Shown in pieces: positions 35,670 through 44,850 of a stretch of DNA of 46,239 nt. The position numbers and the translations under genes were made by a program. How positions within the stretch are numbered: the stretch's first letter is position 1; every line of letters begins with the position of its first letter. Under the pieces are notes generated by a model, which worked only from the letters and a program-made list of their open reading frames with translations, was not told where the DNA came from and ran no database searches. Origin of the DNA: JAXGTO01 sp040774885 (GTDB taxonomy: Bacteria > Actinomycetota > Coriobacteriia > Coriobacteriales > Eggerthellaceae); contig JAXGTO010000020.1 in the NCBI GenBank assembly GCA_040774885.1, positions 1 to 46,239 of the forward strand. Direction: 5' to 3'.

Positions 35670-37070
35670 ATGACGCAACACCCCATTCAATCCGTCCATT
35701 TCATTGGCATAGGCGGCGTCGGCATGAGCGGCATTGCCCATGTTGCGCATGACCAGGGCATGAAAGTGAGCGGGTCCGACCTCAAGGAGAGCCGTTACAC
35801 CAAACAGCTCCGAGATGCCGGTGTGCAGGTGTTCATCGGCCACGATCCGGCCAACATCCCCGACGATGTCGACGTGGTGGTGGTATCCACTGCTATTTTG
35901 GAAAACAACCCGGAGCTCATCGCCGCGCATGACCGCAACCTCGAAATCTGGCATCGAGCCAAGATGCTCGCGGAACTCGGGCGGGGAAAACGGACTCTGG
36001 CTGTCGCCGGCACGCACGGAAAGACCACCACCAGTTCCATGCTTGCGTCCACGCTCGACACCCTCGGCTGCGATCCGACGTTTCTCATCGGCGGCATCGT
36101 GCGCGCCTACCACACCAATGCGCATTCCGGGTCGGGAGAGTATTACGTCGTCGAGGCCGATGAAAGCGATAAGTCATTCACCTATCTCGATCCCTATGCC
36201 GTTTTGGTCACCAACATCGAAGCCGACCATCTCGACCATTACAGCGGAATCGAGGAAATCGAAGATAAATTCGCCGAGTTCATGGGCTCCGTGCCCGAAG
36301 ACGGCGTCGTCGTCGCGTGCGCCGATGAACCGCGGCTCATGGCCGTGGCCCACGATACAGGACGTCGCTTGGTTTCATATGGTACGTCGGACGATGCCGA
36401 TATTCGCATCGTGGATGCCGAATCGGCGGGGGTGGGAAGCGCATTTTCCATCATCCTTCCCGACGGCACCCGCGTCGATGCCGGCGTCAAGCAGAATCCC
36501 GGCATCCATAACGTCCGCAATGCCGCCGGGGTCCTTGCGCTGCTCTGGGCCCTCGACTTCGATGTCGCTTCGGCAGCCGATGCCCTGGCCGAATTCGCCG
36601 GCGTGCGCCGCCGGTTCGATTTGGTGGGAGAAGCCGCCGGTGTGACCATCGTCGACGATTACGCGCATCATCCCACCGAGATCGCCTCGACCATCCATGC
36701 TGCCCGCGAACTTGATTTCAAGCGTGTGCTCGTGCTCTTCCAGCCGCACCGCTATTCGCGCGTCAAGCTGTTCACCGAGGTTTTGCATGATGAATTCGCC
36801 CATGCATTCGACGATGCGGATGCGGTCACGTTCATGGACGTGTATCCTGCCGGCGAGATGCCGGTACCGGGCGTTTCGGGCAAGACGTTCCTCAACGTGG
36901 TGCTCGATGCGCAGAGCCATCCCGATGCCGCGTATATTCCCGATAGGCAAGATGTCGTTTCCTACCTTCAGTCCAAGGTCAAGCCGGGTGACTTGGTGAT
37001 CACCATGGGTGCCGGCGACGTGACCGCCATAGGTCCGCAGCTGCTCGAGGCGCTGCAGGCCGGTGAATAG
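35670..37070 (+). CDS. murC: UDP-MurNAc-L-alanine ligase MurC
   Basis: A 466-residue Mur ligase that adds the first L-alanine. HFIGIGGVGMSGIAHV is the N-terminal dinucleotide-like loop, GTHGKTTTSSM (K118) the ATP loop, EADESDKSFTYL and VDDYAHHPTEI further signatures. I chose the ATG at 35670 with AAAGG 12 bp upstream; a start at 35631 would add 13 residues lacking family character. A 71-bp gap separates it from murG, with a possible -10 TACAAT at 35605. Confidence 0.95.
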   Translation: MTQHPIQSVHFIGIGGVGMSGIAHVAHDQGMKVSGSDLKESRYTKQLRDAGVQVFIGHDPANIPDDVDVVVVSTAILENNPELIAAHDRNLEIWHRAKMLAELGRGKRTLAVAGTHGKTTTSSMLASTLDTLGCDPTFLIGGIVRAYHTNAHSGSGEYYVVEADESDKSFTYLDPYAVLVTNIEADHLDHYSGIEEIEDKFAEFMGSVPEDGVVVACADEPRLMAVAHDTGRRLVSYGTSDDADIRIVDAESAGVGSAFSIILPDGTRVDAGVKQNPGIHNVRNAAGVLALLWALDFDVASAADALAEFAGVRRRFDLVGEAAGVTIVDDYAHHPTEIASTIHAARELDFKRVLVLFQPHRYSRVKLFTEVLHDEFAHAFDDADAVTFMDVYPAGEMPVPGVSGKTFLNVVLDAQSHPDAAYIPDRQDVVSYLQSKVKPGDLVITMGAGDVTAIGPQLLEALQAGE

Positions 37071-37081
37071 CGGCGGCTTTC

Positions 37082-38008
37082 GTGAATTCGGCAGAAGCGA
37101 TGCGCGCAGCCTTGATGGCCGATGCCCGGTTCTCAGGTTCCGTTGCACTCGACGAGCCGTTGGCGGGGCATACCACATACCGCATCGGAGGTCCGGCCGA
37201 CATGCTGGTGCGCGTCGACACCGTCGATGCGCTCGCCCTTGTCTTCCAGCAAATCAGCACACAAGGAATTCCCTGGACCGTTTTGGGCCGCGGCAGCAAT
37301 CTGCTGGTGTCCGATTCCGGATACCGTGGATGCGCCATAACCCTGGGTTCGGGCTTTTCCGATATCGCATTCGTGCCAGAGCGTTTCGAATTCCGCGTGG
37401 GTGCCGCCGCGCCGCTGTCGGGGGTGGTCAAGGCCGCTTCAGGTCAGGGAATGAGCGGCATGGAATTCGCCTGCGGAACCCCGGGTACCGTGGGCGGTGC
37501 CCTGCGTATGAATGCAGGCACGGCATCCGATGGCATCGGATGCCGCGTGGTGGAACTCCGATGGATGATGTCCGATGCCACCTTGCACCGATGTGCGGGA
37601 TCGGACATCGATTGGTCGTATCGATCTTCGTCCATTCCCGTCGATGCCATCGTTTTAGATTGTGTTTTGGCGGTGCATCCAGGCGAGCCCGATGCCATCC
37701 GTGGCACAATGGATGCCGCGTTGGCGCGCCGCAAAGCCTCCCAGCCGTTGGAATATCCAAGCTGCGGAAGCGTGTTCCGCAACCCTGCAGGACAAAGCGC
37801 CGGCGCCCTCATCCAAGATGTCGGTCTTAAAGGCCGTCGTTGCGGTGGGGCCCAGATATCCGAAAAGCACGCCAATTTCATCGTCAATCGAGGCGATGCG
37901 AAGGCGTCGGAAGTCGCAGAACTCATCGATACGGCCCGACGTGAGGTGAAACGAGTTTATGGCATCGAACTACAACCGGAAGTCCGCTTCCTCGGGTTCA
38001 CGTCCTAG
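37082..38008 (+). CDS. murB: UDP-N-acetylenolpyruvoylglucosamine reductase MurB
   Basis: A 308-residue FAD enzyme that reduces enolpyruvyl-UDP-GlcNAc to UDP-MurNAc. FAD motifs are TTYRIGGPADMLV, LGRGSNLLVSD and GMEFACGTPGTVGGALRMNAG. The C-terminal PSCGSVFRNP carries the proton-donor position and EKHANFIVN is the type II MurB signature. The start is a GTG at 37082, 11 bp after murC. It overlaps ftsQ by 50 bp. Confidence 0.95.
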   Translation: MNSAEAMRAALMADARFSGSVALDEPLAGHTTYRIGGPADMLVRVDTVDALALVFQQISTQGIPWTVLGRGSNLLVSDSGYRGCAITLGSGFSDIAFVPERFEFRVGAAAPLSGVVKAASGQGMSGMEFACGTPGTVGGALRMNAGTASDGIGCRVVELRWMMSDATLHRCAGSDIDWSYRSSSIPVDAIVLDCVLAVHPGEPDAIRGTMDAALARRKASQPLEYPSCGSVFRNPAGQSAGALIQDVGLKGRRCGGAQISEKHANFIVNRGDAKASEVAELIDTARREVKRVYGIELQPEVRFLGFTS

Positions 38009-38987
38009 GTCAGCCAAGCCGACTTCGACGGCGCGCTCGTCGGCTCCTCGGCAGCGCTCAGGTGCGGGTCGTTCCATTCCGATGCCCACTTCCAATCCGC
38101 GCAGCACCCGTTCGTCATCTGCGCGTTCCGGTTCGTCATCTTCGCGGGTTCAAACCGTGCGCGTGGGCGATTTGGGAATGTCCGGCGGCACGAACCCAAC
38201 TGCGCCGCGCCGTCGCCAAGGGGGCATGGGGAAAGCAATCGTCATCATTTTGATCGTGGCGGCTCTGGGCATCGGGGCGGCTGCTCTCTACAACTCTTCC
38301 GCATTCACCATCGAATCCGTCGATGTCACCGGTGTCGATCACCTCACGGCATCCGAAATGACCGAGTTGGCTGCCGTTCCCTCAGGATCGACGTTGCTGC
38401 GTGTGGACGTCGACGGCATAACGCAGCGTCTCAAATCGAATCCTTGGGTTCTCGATGTCAAAATCAATCGCGAATTCCCCAACACGCTGGGCATTGAGAT
38501 CACGGAGCGGCCCATCGCCGCAGTTGTCACCATCACTTCGACGTCTGACCAGCAGACTGAGAACTGGGCCATCGCATCGGACAACATGTGGTTGATGAAG
38601 ATTCCCGATAAGGATTCTGCCGAAGCAGCCGATGTGTCGTCTGCCGTGTACGATGACGCCGACAGCGTGCTCCATATAACCGATGTGCCTTATGGGGTGC
38701 GTCCCGAAGTGGGGTCCACCTGCACCGATGAAAGCGTTCAAAACGCACTGGGAATCGTCGACGGCTTGACCACCAGTTTGGCCGATCAAGTGACCACGGT
38801 GAGCGCCACCAGCACCAACAACACATTGCTCACGCTTGATAACGGCGTTCAAATCGCGTTTGGAACCGATGATGATATCCGCGAAAAAGAGCGTGTGTGC
38901 CTGCAGCTCATGGATCAGTATCCCGACCAGATAGCCTATATCAACGTAAGCACGGTCGAATCGCCCACATGGCGGGCGATTTCTTAA
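37959..38987 (+). CDS. ftsQ: Cell division protein FtsQ/DivIB
   Basis: A 342-residue bitopic protein. Residues 1-88 are Ser/Arg/Pro-rich and cytoplasmic, unusually long; one span follows (about 91-112). The POTRA domain begins FTIESVDVTGVDHLTASEM with NPWVLDVKINREFPNTLGIEITERP, then the FtsQ beta domain. It links early and late divisome proteins. The ATG at 37959 lies inside murB in another frame, after GAGGTGAA; a start further in would delete part of the tail only, so the exact N-terminus is less certain. Confidence 0.9.
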   Translation: MASNYNRKSASSGSRPRSAKPTSTARSSAPRQRSGAGRSIPMPTSNPRSTRSSSARSGSSSSRVQTVRVGDLGMSGGTNPTAPRRRQGGMGKAIVIILIVAALGIGAAALYNSSAFTIESVDVTGVDHLTASEMTELAAVPSGSTLLRVDVDGITQRLKSNPWVLDVKINREFPNTLGIEITERPIAAVVTITSTSDQQTENWAIASDNMWLMKIPDKDSAEAADVSSAVYDDADSVLHITDVPYGVRPEVGSTCTDESVQNALGIVDGLTTSLADQVTTVSATSTNNTLLTLDNGVQIAFGTDDDIREKERVCLQLMDQYPDQIAYINVSTVESPTWRAIS

Positions 38988-39072
38988 GAGCGCGCCAACC
39001 GAATTCGTTTTGCAATGGGCGGCAAATGTGTATGCAGCGCGATGATTGGCGCGGCGCAGTTCTTCTTCGGTT

Positions 39073-39100
39073 TGCAAAGGGTGTGCATTCGTGTACAATT
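39073..39100 (+). promoter_or_regulatory. Promoter for ftsZ
   Basis: TTGCAA (39073-39078), a 16-bp spacer and TACAAT (39095-39100) lie in the 188-bp gap between ftsQ and ftsZ, about 75 bp before the ftsZ start. An independent ftsZ promoter is common in dcw clusters. Confidence 0.62.
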
Positions 39101-39175
39101 CTTCAATGACGTGCAAGTATGCACGCCTCAATTGATTGAAACGCACAGAAAACGCAGCACCTCATGGAGGAAACG

Positions 39176-40354
39176 ATGCCTACACAAATTGGTTCCCAGA
39201 ATCTGGCAGTCATCAAGGTTGTCGGAGTGGGCGGCGGCGGTACCAATGCCGTCAACCGCATGGTAGAAGCTGGCGTCAAAGGCGTTGAATTCATCGCCGT
39301 CAACACCGATCATCAGGCACTGCTGATGTCCGATGCCGATCAAACCATCCACATCGGCGAAGAGCTCACGCGCGGTTTGGGCGCGGGCGCCAACCCCGAA
39401 GTGGGATGCCAAGCGGCAGAGGAAAGCCGTGACGAGATTCGCGAAGCCCTGGCCAATGCCGATATGGTGTTCGTCACCGCCGGCGAAGGCGGCGGCACGG
39501 GCACGGGCGCTGCACCCATCGTCGCAGAAATCGCACGTGAAGAAATCGGCGCGCTTACCGTGGGCATCGTCACCAAGCCCTTCAGCTTCGAAGGACGCTT
39601 GCGTCGCAACCAGGCCGATCAAGGCGTTGACCTGCTTTCCCAGAAGGTCGACACGCTCATTGTGATTCCCAACGATCGTCTGCTCGAGATCGTCGACAAG
39701 AAGACCAGCATGCTCGAGGCATTCCGTATCGCCGACGATACGTTGCGCCAAGGCATCCAAGGCGTCACCGACCTCATCACCATCCCCGGTTTGATCAACC
39801 TCGACTTCGCCGACATCCGCACGGTTATGAAGGATGCGGGCACGGCGATGATGGGTATCGGCATCGCATCGGGCGAAAACCGCGCTTCCGAAGCTGCCCA
39901 ACAGGCCACCAATTCGAGCTTGCTCGAGGCCAGCATCGCCGGTGCGTCGCGCGTGCTCTTCAGCATCGCAGGCGGTCCGGATCTCACGCTCACCGAAGTT
40001 GACGAAGCGGCTCGTGTGGTCGAGGCGTGCGCTGACGAAAGTGCGAACATCATCTACGGCCAGATCGTGGACGAGAGCATGGACGACAGCATCCGCATCA
40101 CGGTCATCGCCACCGGATTCCAGATGGAAGCCGCTCAGCAGGCCATGAACTTCGTGCGCGACGATCTGTTCGCCAACACCAAGAAATCCAATCCGCTCAC
40201 CGGCGTGGTTTCCACGGGCGCTCCGGCTCCTGCTCCTGCCGAGCAGCCTGCTCCTGCGTATCCGTCCAATTACAGCGCGCAGCAGGGCGGCAGCCAGCCT
40301 GGGCGTTTCGCCGACGAGGACTACATCCCCGACTTCCTCAAGCGCCAGAACTAA
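39176..40354 (+). CDS. ftsZ: Cell division GTPase FtsZ
   Basis: A 392-residue tubulin homologue that forms the Z ring. GVGGGGTNAVNRM begins the nucleotide fold, the tubulin signature is GGGTGTGAAP, and the GTPase T7 loop NLDFADIRTVM is intact. A Pro/Ala linker leads to the conserved C-terminal peptide DYIPDFLKRQN, which is the binding site for SepF. The ATG at 39176 has GGAGG 5 bp upstream; an alternative ATG at 39164 would put that element inside the gene. No ftsA precedes it, as in other actinobacteria. Confidence 0.97.
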   Translation: MPTQIGSQNLAVIKVVGVGGGGTNAVNRMVEAGVKGVEFIAVNTDHQALLMSDADQTIHIGEELTRGLGAGANPEVGCQAAEESRDEIREALANADMVFVTAGEGGGTGTGAAPIVAEIAREEIGALTVGIVTKPFSFEGRLRRNQADQGVDLLSQKVDTLIVIPNDRLLEIVDKKTSMLEAFRIADDTLRQGIQGVTDLITIPGLINLDFADIRTVMKDAGTAMMGIGIASGENRASEAAQQATNSSLLEASIAGASRVLFSIAGGPDLTLTEVDEAARVVEACADESANIIYGQIVDESMDDSIRITVIATGFQMEAAQQAMNFVRDDLFANTKKSNPLTGVVSTGAPAPAPAEQPAPAYPSNYSAQQGGSQPGRFADEDYIPDFLKRQN

Positions 40355-40359
40355 TCCGC

Positions 40360-41226
40360 ATGCGATCGACCCCCGTACTGCCGCTTCCGCGTCTGTCCGG
40401 GGGTCGTTTCATGCCCGGAGGCCATGCTGCAGGTTCTTCCGATGCTGCAGGTGTCCCCGTTCTTACCGACGAGCGTTTGTGGGAGGCCACCGGCGTGCGC
40501 ATCGCTTTCACAACGCGCGAAGGGGGCGTGAGCGAAGGGCCCTTTGCCGCGCTCAATCTGGGCAGCCATGTCCATGATGATTCCGATGCCGTTGCCTTCA
40601 ACCGCCGGCATCTGCTCGATGTCTTGGGTGCTCGTGATGCTCGTTTGCTCGTGCCCAACCAGGTGCATGGCACCGACGTGCTCGACGTTGCTGCCGATGC
40701 GGATCTCGATGGGGCCGATGAGCGTCTGGCCGCCGGCGTAGATGCCGTGGCCGTATCGCTGCCCGATGTTGCGGTCTTGCTTTGCTTTGCAGACTGCCTT
40801 CCCGTTGCGGTGGTGGCTCCTGGCGGCGGGTTCTGCATTGCGCATGCCGGATGGCGCGGTGCGGTGGGAGGCATTGCCGCAAAGGCCGTTGAAGCGGTAT
40901 GCCGGGCTGGGTGTTCTCCTGAGGAATGCAACGTTTACATCGGCCCTTATATCCATTCCGAGTGCTTCGAGGTGGGTTCCGAGGTTGCGGACCGGTTCCG
41001 CAAAGCCTACGGTGACGCTTGCGTGCCCGACAGCCGCCATGTTGATCTGGGGGCTGCCGTGCGCAGTCAGGTGGTAAGGATCGGTGTGGCGCCCGAGCGC
41101 ATTGCCGATGCGGATATCTGCACGGTATGCGAAAACGAACGGTTCTTCAGCTATCGGGCGCAAAGCGGGACATGCGGTCGCCACGGTGCATTCGCTGTGC
41201 GCATCATGGGCGAATCGAATAGATGA
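40360..41226 (+). CDS. pgeF: PgeF/YfiH multi-copper-like (laccase-domain) protein
   Basis: A YfiH/DUF152 family protein, 288 residues from the ATG at 40360. Family motifs: FTTREGGVS, NLGSHVHDD, NQVHG, CFADCLPV and AHAGWRGAVGG, with zinc-binding His and Cys. Members act on purine nucleosides (LACC1/FAMIN) or edit peptidoglycan precursors (the proposed YfiH/PgeF role of removing L-Ser from UDP-MurNAc). The dcw position fits the latter. The first 17 residues span a hairpin and are non-conserved, so an ATG at 40411 (271 residues) may be the true start. Confidence 0.88.
   Translation: MRSTPVLPLPRLSGGRFMPGGHAAGSSDAAGVPVLTDERLWEATGVRIAFTTREGGVSEGPFAALNLGSHVHDDSDAVAFNRRHLLDVLGARDARLLVPNQVHGTDVLDVAADADLDGADERLAAGVDAVAVSLPDVAVLLCFADCLPVAVVAPGGGFCIAHAGWRGAVGGIAAKAVEAVCRAGCSPEECNVYIGPYIHSECFEVGSEVADRFRKAYGDACVPDSRHVDLGAAVRSQVVRIGVAPERIADADICTVCENERFFSYRAQSGTCGRHGAFAVRIMGESNR
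40367..40406 (+). terminator. Hairpin after ftsZ, within the annotated pgeF start
   Basis: CGACCCCCG (40367-40375) pairs with CGGGGGTCG (40398-40406) around a 22-nt loop and is followed by TTTC. It may attenuate transcription out of ftsZ. Its position inside the first codons of the pgeF frame suggests that gene really starts later. Confidence 0.45.
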
Positions 41227-41238
41227 GATGAAAGGCGG

Positions 41239-41946
41239 ATGGAAGATATGGGCATAGGGGATAGATACCGCGCCACGCGCGAAGAGGTCGATGAGGTCTG
41301 TCGCGCAAGCGGTCGCGATCCGAAAGGGGTTTTGCTTTTAGCCGTATCCAAAACGGTTGATTGCGAAGGGGTTCGCGCTGCCGTGGCATCCGGTGCGACG
41401 TCATTTGGAGAGAACCGTCCCGACCAGATCGTCATGAAACAGCATGAATTTCCTCAGTGCAGTTGGCATTTCATCGGCAATGTGCAGTCTCGCCGCATCG
41501 GGGACATCGTGGGCGCGGCCGACCTCATCCATTCCGTGTACCAACAGCATCACCTGCCCAAGATCGATGCCGCTGCCGCCAAGCTCGGCAAAGTCCAAAA
41601 CATCCTGATGGAAGTGAACGTATCGGGAGAGGAATCCAAAAGCGGGCTTGCACCTGAAACGGCTCTCGAATTCGCCCGCTATGCGAGCACATTCGATTCG
41701 ATTCGTTTGGCGGGATTGATGACCATGGCTCCCCAAGGAGACCCGAAGGCGGCGAAAGCCTGTTTCTCGGCCCTCCATCGTCTGCGTTCGGACTTGCGCG
41801 AACAGATGGAAATCGCAGATGGGGACCGCACTCTATCTGAACTTTCTATGGGCATGAGTGAAGATTGGCGCATTGCCGTGGCGCAGGGCGCTACCATAGT
41901 CCGTATAGGTCGGGCTATTTTCAGCGACGAATTTTCAGTCGCTTGA
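41239..41946 (+). CDS. yggS: YggS-family pyridoxal phosphate homeostasis protein
   Basis: A 235-residue TIM-barrel PLP-binding protein. K38 in LLAVSKT is the PLP lysine, FGENR, WHFIGNVQSRR and SMGMSEDWRIAVAQGATIVRIGRAIF are the family signatures. YggS (PLPBP) buffers PLP and has no known catalytic reaction. It is regularly found between ftsZ and sepF. ATGAAAGGCGG lies upstream of the ATG. No oddities seen. Confidence 0.93.
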   Translation: MEDMGIGDRYRATREEVDEVCRASGRDPKGVLLLAVSKTVDCEGVRAAVASGATSFGENRPDQIVMKQHEFPQCSWHFIGNVQSRRIGDIVGAADLIHSVYQQHHLPKIDAAAAKLGKVQNILMEVNVSGEESKSGLAPETALEFARYASTFDSIRLAGLMTMAPQGDPKAAKACFSALHRLRSDLREQMEIADGDRTLSELSMGMSEDWRIAVAQGATIVRIGRAIFSDEFSVA

Positions 41947-42014
41947 TGACCGAGCCGAGGGTTGGGTTCGCTTGCCTTCGGAATTGATAATGGCTGCAAC
42001 GCCAAGGAGGCGTC

Positions 42015-42923
42015 ATGCTTGACGGAATAAAGAACAAGTTGGGCTTCGCCAAAGATGATGATTACGACGAGTATTACGACAACTACGACGATTACTCGGA
42101 TGATTATGACGATTCCGCCGCGCAGGATGGCGGCGATGCCGATCAAGATGATTCTTATTCATCGTATGCGCCGGTCACCACGCGTACGGCGGGTACCAAT
42201 CGCCAGCGGCGCACGTCGTATCGTGCCGCTGCCGCTTCGTCTTTCGATGCTCAGCGAGGTGCGGAGTCGCACCCTCGTTTGGTCTCGATGGATGACGTGC
42301 GTGCCAGCACGCAGGTTCCCGATCGTCTGAATCGCGATCCGCTTCCCCCTCGCCGTTCGTATTCGAGCGGATTCGCCACGCGCAACGTGGTGGGCCATGC
42401 CAATGACTATGCTCGTTCGGGATCGGAGTCCGATCTGGGATATGGCGCTCCTGCCGAAGACGTTCCTGCTGCGTCTGATTCAACGTCTGCTTCGCGTTCT
42501 CCGGGGCTCGACTCGTTGTTTTCGGAATCGAGCGTTCCTGCAAAACCTGCCAGCGCCGTCGGTGTGGGGGTGCGCCCCGCCGCGTCTTCCGGCTCTTCTC
42601 GCTCCTACGATCCCTATGATGCGTATGAAGGAGCGGGCGCTTCGGCTCACAAGCCCACGCGTGAGTTGCGCGTCCTCACGCCCGTCAGCTACGGCGAAGT
42701 GGAGGAAGTCGCACGGTGCTTGAAGGCCGGCGATGCCGTCGTCTTGTCTTTGCGAAACACGCAAAACCAATTGGCCAAACGCATCCTCGATTTCGCCTTC
42801 GGCGTTGCGAGCGCTTTGGATGGCAGCGTCGATTGCGCCGCCGATAAGGTTTTCGTCATAACGCGCGGCAAAGGTCTCAGCGAGCAAGAAACCATGCAAC
42901 TTCATAACCAGGGCGTTCTTTGA
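42015..42923 (+). CDS. sepF: Cell division protein SepF with long linker
   Basis: A 302-residue SepF. The N-terminal MLDGIKNKLGF is the amphipathic membrane-targeting helix. An acidic Asp/Tyr stretch and a Ser/Ala-rich linker of about 200 residues follow, longer than in most SepF (150-240 total). The C-terminal 85 residues (RELRVLTPVSYGEVEEVARCLKAGDAVVLSL.. LAKRILDFAFGVA..) are the SepF core that binds the FtsZ tail. In the absence of FtsA it is the likely membrane anchor of the Z ring. AAGGAGG precedes the ATG; the stop overlaps the proC start by one base. Confidence 0.94.
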   Translation: MLDGIKNKLGFAKDDDYDEYYDNYDDYSDDYDDSAAQDGGDADQDDSYSSYAPVTTRTAGTNRQRRTSYRAAAASSFDAQRGAESHPRLVSMDDVRASTQVPDRLNRDPLPPRRSYSSGFATRNVVGHANDYARSGSESDLGYGAPAEDVPAASDSTSASRSPGLDSLFSESSVPAKPASAVGVGVRPAASSGSSRSYDPYDAYEGAGASAHKPTRELRVLTPVSYGEVEEVARCLKAGDAVVLSLRNTQNQLAKRILDFAFGVASALDGSVDCAADKVFVITRGKGLSEQETMQLHNQGVL

Positions 42924-43750
42924 TGACGGATGCCATGCGCATAGCCATCATCGGCGGAGGCAAGATGGGCGAAGCTGTTTTGAGCGGCCTTCTTGCCGCC
43001 CATCAGGGATGCGCCGCTGCTTGGAACGCCGATGCCTTCACCGTGGTCAATCCGGGCAGTGAAAAACGCAAGCACTTGCAGCAGGCTTACGGAGTTTGTT
43101 GCGTGGAGGATTCTTCCCAGCTCGCCGCTGCCGATATCGTGGTCTTGGCGGTGAAACCTCAGAAGATGGACGAGGTCCTCTCAGTCGTCTCGCACCTTCC
43201 GTTTGCTTCGTCTGCGCTTTTCATCAGCGTTGCGGCGGGTCTTTCCACCGCTCGTTTGGAGCAACTCCTTCCCGCAGGCGCTCGCGTGGTGCGAGCCATG
43301 CCCAACACGCCGTTGCTCATCGGACGCGGTGTCACCACGTTGTGCGCCGGGTCCCTTGCCTCGAAAGAAGACTTGGAGCTCGGACTCGCCATGTTCGCGT
43401 GCCTGGGTGCGTCGTTTGCCGTCGATGAATCGTTGATGGATGCCACTGGGGCCATCAACGGCTCTGGGCCGGCCTATGTGGCCGCGCTCATCGAGGCTTT
43501 GGCTGCGGCGGGCCACCGTCAAGGGCTCGATATCCAATTGGCCGAGCAGCTCGCCGTGCTTACCGTAGACGGTACGGCGGAACTCATGGTGCAACGGCGC
43601 CAGAGTGCCAGCCAGACCCGCGTTGACGTTTGCAGTCCAGGTGGCACCACGTTGGCTGCTTTGGGAGCTATGGAGCAGGGCGGTTTCAGCACTTCCATCA
43701 TCGACGGCGTGCAAGCGGCCGTCGACCGATCCAAGGAGCTTGGCGCATGA
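42923..43750 (+). CDS. proC: Pyrroline-5-carboxylate reductase
   Basis: A 275-residue NAD(P)H-dependent enzyme for the last step of proline synthesis. The Rossmann start is MRIAIIGGGKMGEAVLSGLL; VLAVKPQ, RAMPNTPLLIGRGVT, AINGSGPAYVAALIEALA and SPGGTTLAALGAME are the family signatures. The ATG overlaps the sepF stop (TGATG). Its position between sepF and yggT is common in actinobacteria and Firmicutes and need not mean a division role. Confidence 0.95.
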   Translation: MTDAMRIAIIGGGKMGEAVLSGLLAAHQGCAAAWNADAFTVVNPGSEKRKHLQQAYGVCCVEDSSQLAAADIVVLAVKPQKMDEVLSVVSHLPFASSALFISVAAGLSTARLEQLLPAGARVVRAMPNTPLLIGRGVTTLCAGSLASKEDLELGLAMFACLGASFAVDESLMDATGAINGSGPAYVAALIEALAAAGHRQGLDIQLAEQLAVLTVDGTAELMVQRRQSASQTRVDVCSPGGTTLAALGAMEQGGFSTSIIDGVQAAVDRSKELGA

Positions 43751-44004
43751 GCATCGCTTCATTTGTCAATACCATCGCGGATTGCTATTCGTGGATCATC
43801 ATCATCTACGTGCTTATGTCGTGGATTCCCCATAGCAACGGTGTGATGGGGGACATCTACCGATTCTTCGGAAAACTGTGCGATCCCTACCTCGACCTGT
43901 TCAAACGGTTGATACCGCCAATCGGCGGCACGGTGGATGTGACGCCCATTCTGGCGCTGCTTGTACTACAATTGGGTGTAAGGCTGATAACGAGTTTGTT
44001 CTAA
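43747..44004 (+). CDS. YggT family membrane protein
   Basis: An 85-residue YggT protein with two membrane segments (about residues 7-27 and 66-83) and the conserved middle GDIYRFFGKLCDPYLDLFKRLIPPIGGTVDVTPI. Its function is not settled; it is widely linked to division and septum localisation by neighbourhood. The ATG overlaps the proC stop (ATGA) and divIVA follows 42 bp downstream. Confidence 0.92.
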   Translation: MSIASFVNTIADCYSWIIIIYVLMSWIPHSNGVMGDIYRFFGKLCDPYLDLFKRLIPPIGGTVDVTPILALLVLQLGVRLITSLF

Positions 44005-44046
44005 AGTGGATTGAGATTGTCCACGACGACGAAGGGATGTTCAAAA

Positions 44047-44820
44047 ATGGCTATGACCTCGGCCGATGTAAACAACCAGAGTTTCTCAATCGATCGCAAG
44101 GGCTACAACGTCGATGAAGTCGACGCGTTTCTCGAGCGTATCGCCGACGACCTCGACGAGCTGAACGGTCGCATCGCTCAGCTTCAGGACGAGCTTCGCA
44201 GTGCTTCAGCGAAAAACGATGGCCCGGTGGCCATCACTTCCGGCTCCGACAAGGATTCTTACACGCAGCGCGACATCAACGAGCGCGATGCACGCATCGA
44301 CGAGCTCGAGCATCAGGTGTCCGAACAGCGTGCCGATGATTCCGCCATCGCTCAGGCGCTTATCATCGCGCAGCGTTCCGCCGACGAAATCGTCGCCAAT
44401 GCCAATTCGAATGCCGACAAGACGCGCGAAGATGCCGAGGATGAGGCTCAGCGCATTCTGGATAAGGCCAACAACGAAAAGCAGCGTGTGCTCGACGAGA
44501 TCAAGAAGCTCGAAGATGATCGCGAAGAGACCCGCGTCCGCTATCAGGACATGCTCAACGACTTCATCGGCAGCGCCAAAGACGTGCTCGATGATATCGC
44601 TCCGGGCAAATCGGGCAAGAGCCGTGGCAGCCATGGCGTGTCCACCTATGTTCCCGCCGGCACCTCTGTCAGTGAAGCGGTGAGCGCCACCACGGCCGCC
44701 TACACCACACCTTCCAAGAGCGCCGCACCTGTCGCAAAGCCCCAGGCCAGCAAGGTCGAAAAGGACTTCAGCGGTTTCGGTGACACCGACGACGGCTTTG
44801 AGTTCGACGATATCGACTAG
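44047..44820 (+). CDS. divIVA: DivIVA domain protein (Wag31-like)
   Basis: A 257-residue coiled-coil protein. The conserved N-terminus SFSIDRKGYNVDEVDAFLERIADDLDELN binds curved (polar/septal) membrane; a long charged coiled coil (about residues 33-180) follows, then a Ser/Pro/Ala-rich tail ending in acidic DDGFEFDDID. In actinobacteria DivIVA directs polar growth and recruits wall-synthesis enzymes. The ATG at 44047 has GAAGGG upstream; an earlier in-frame start overlaps poorly. A hairpin pair follows the stop at 44824. Ends the dcw cluster. Confidence 0.94.
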   Translation: MAMTSADVNNQSFSIDRKGYNVDEVDAFLERIADDLDELNGRIAQLQDELRSASAKNDGPVAITSGSDKDSYTQRDINERDARIDELEHQVSEQRADDSAIAQALIIAQRSADEIVANANSNADKTREDAEDEAQRILDKANNEKQRVLDEIKKLEDDREETRVRYQDMLNDFIGSAKDVLDDIAPGKSGKSRGSHGVSTYVPAGTSVSEAVSATTAAYTTPSKSAAPVAKPQASKVEKDFSGFGDTDDGFEFDDID

Positions 44821-44823
44821 TTT

Positions 44824-44850
44824 GTTGCGCCGTTCTACGAACGGCGCAAC
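44824..44850 (+). terminator. Hairpin after divIVA
   Basis: A perfect 11-bp stem GTTGCGCCGTT/AACGGCGCAAC with loop CTACG begins 3 bp after the divIVA stop. There is no T run, but the stem is strong. A second hairpin with the same CTACG loop follows at 44885. Confidence 0.55.
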
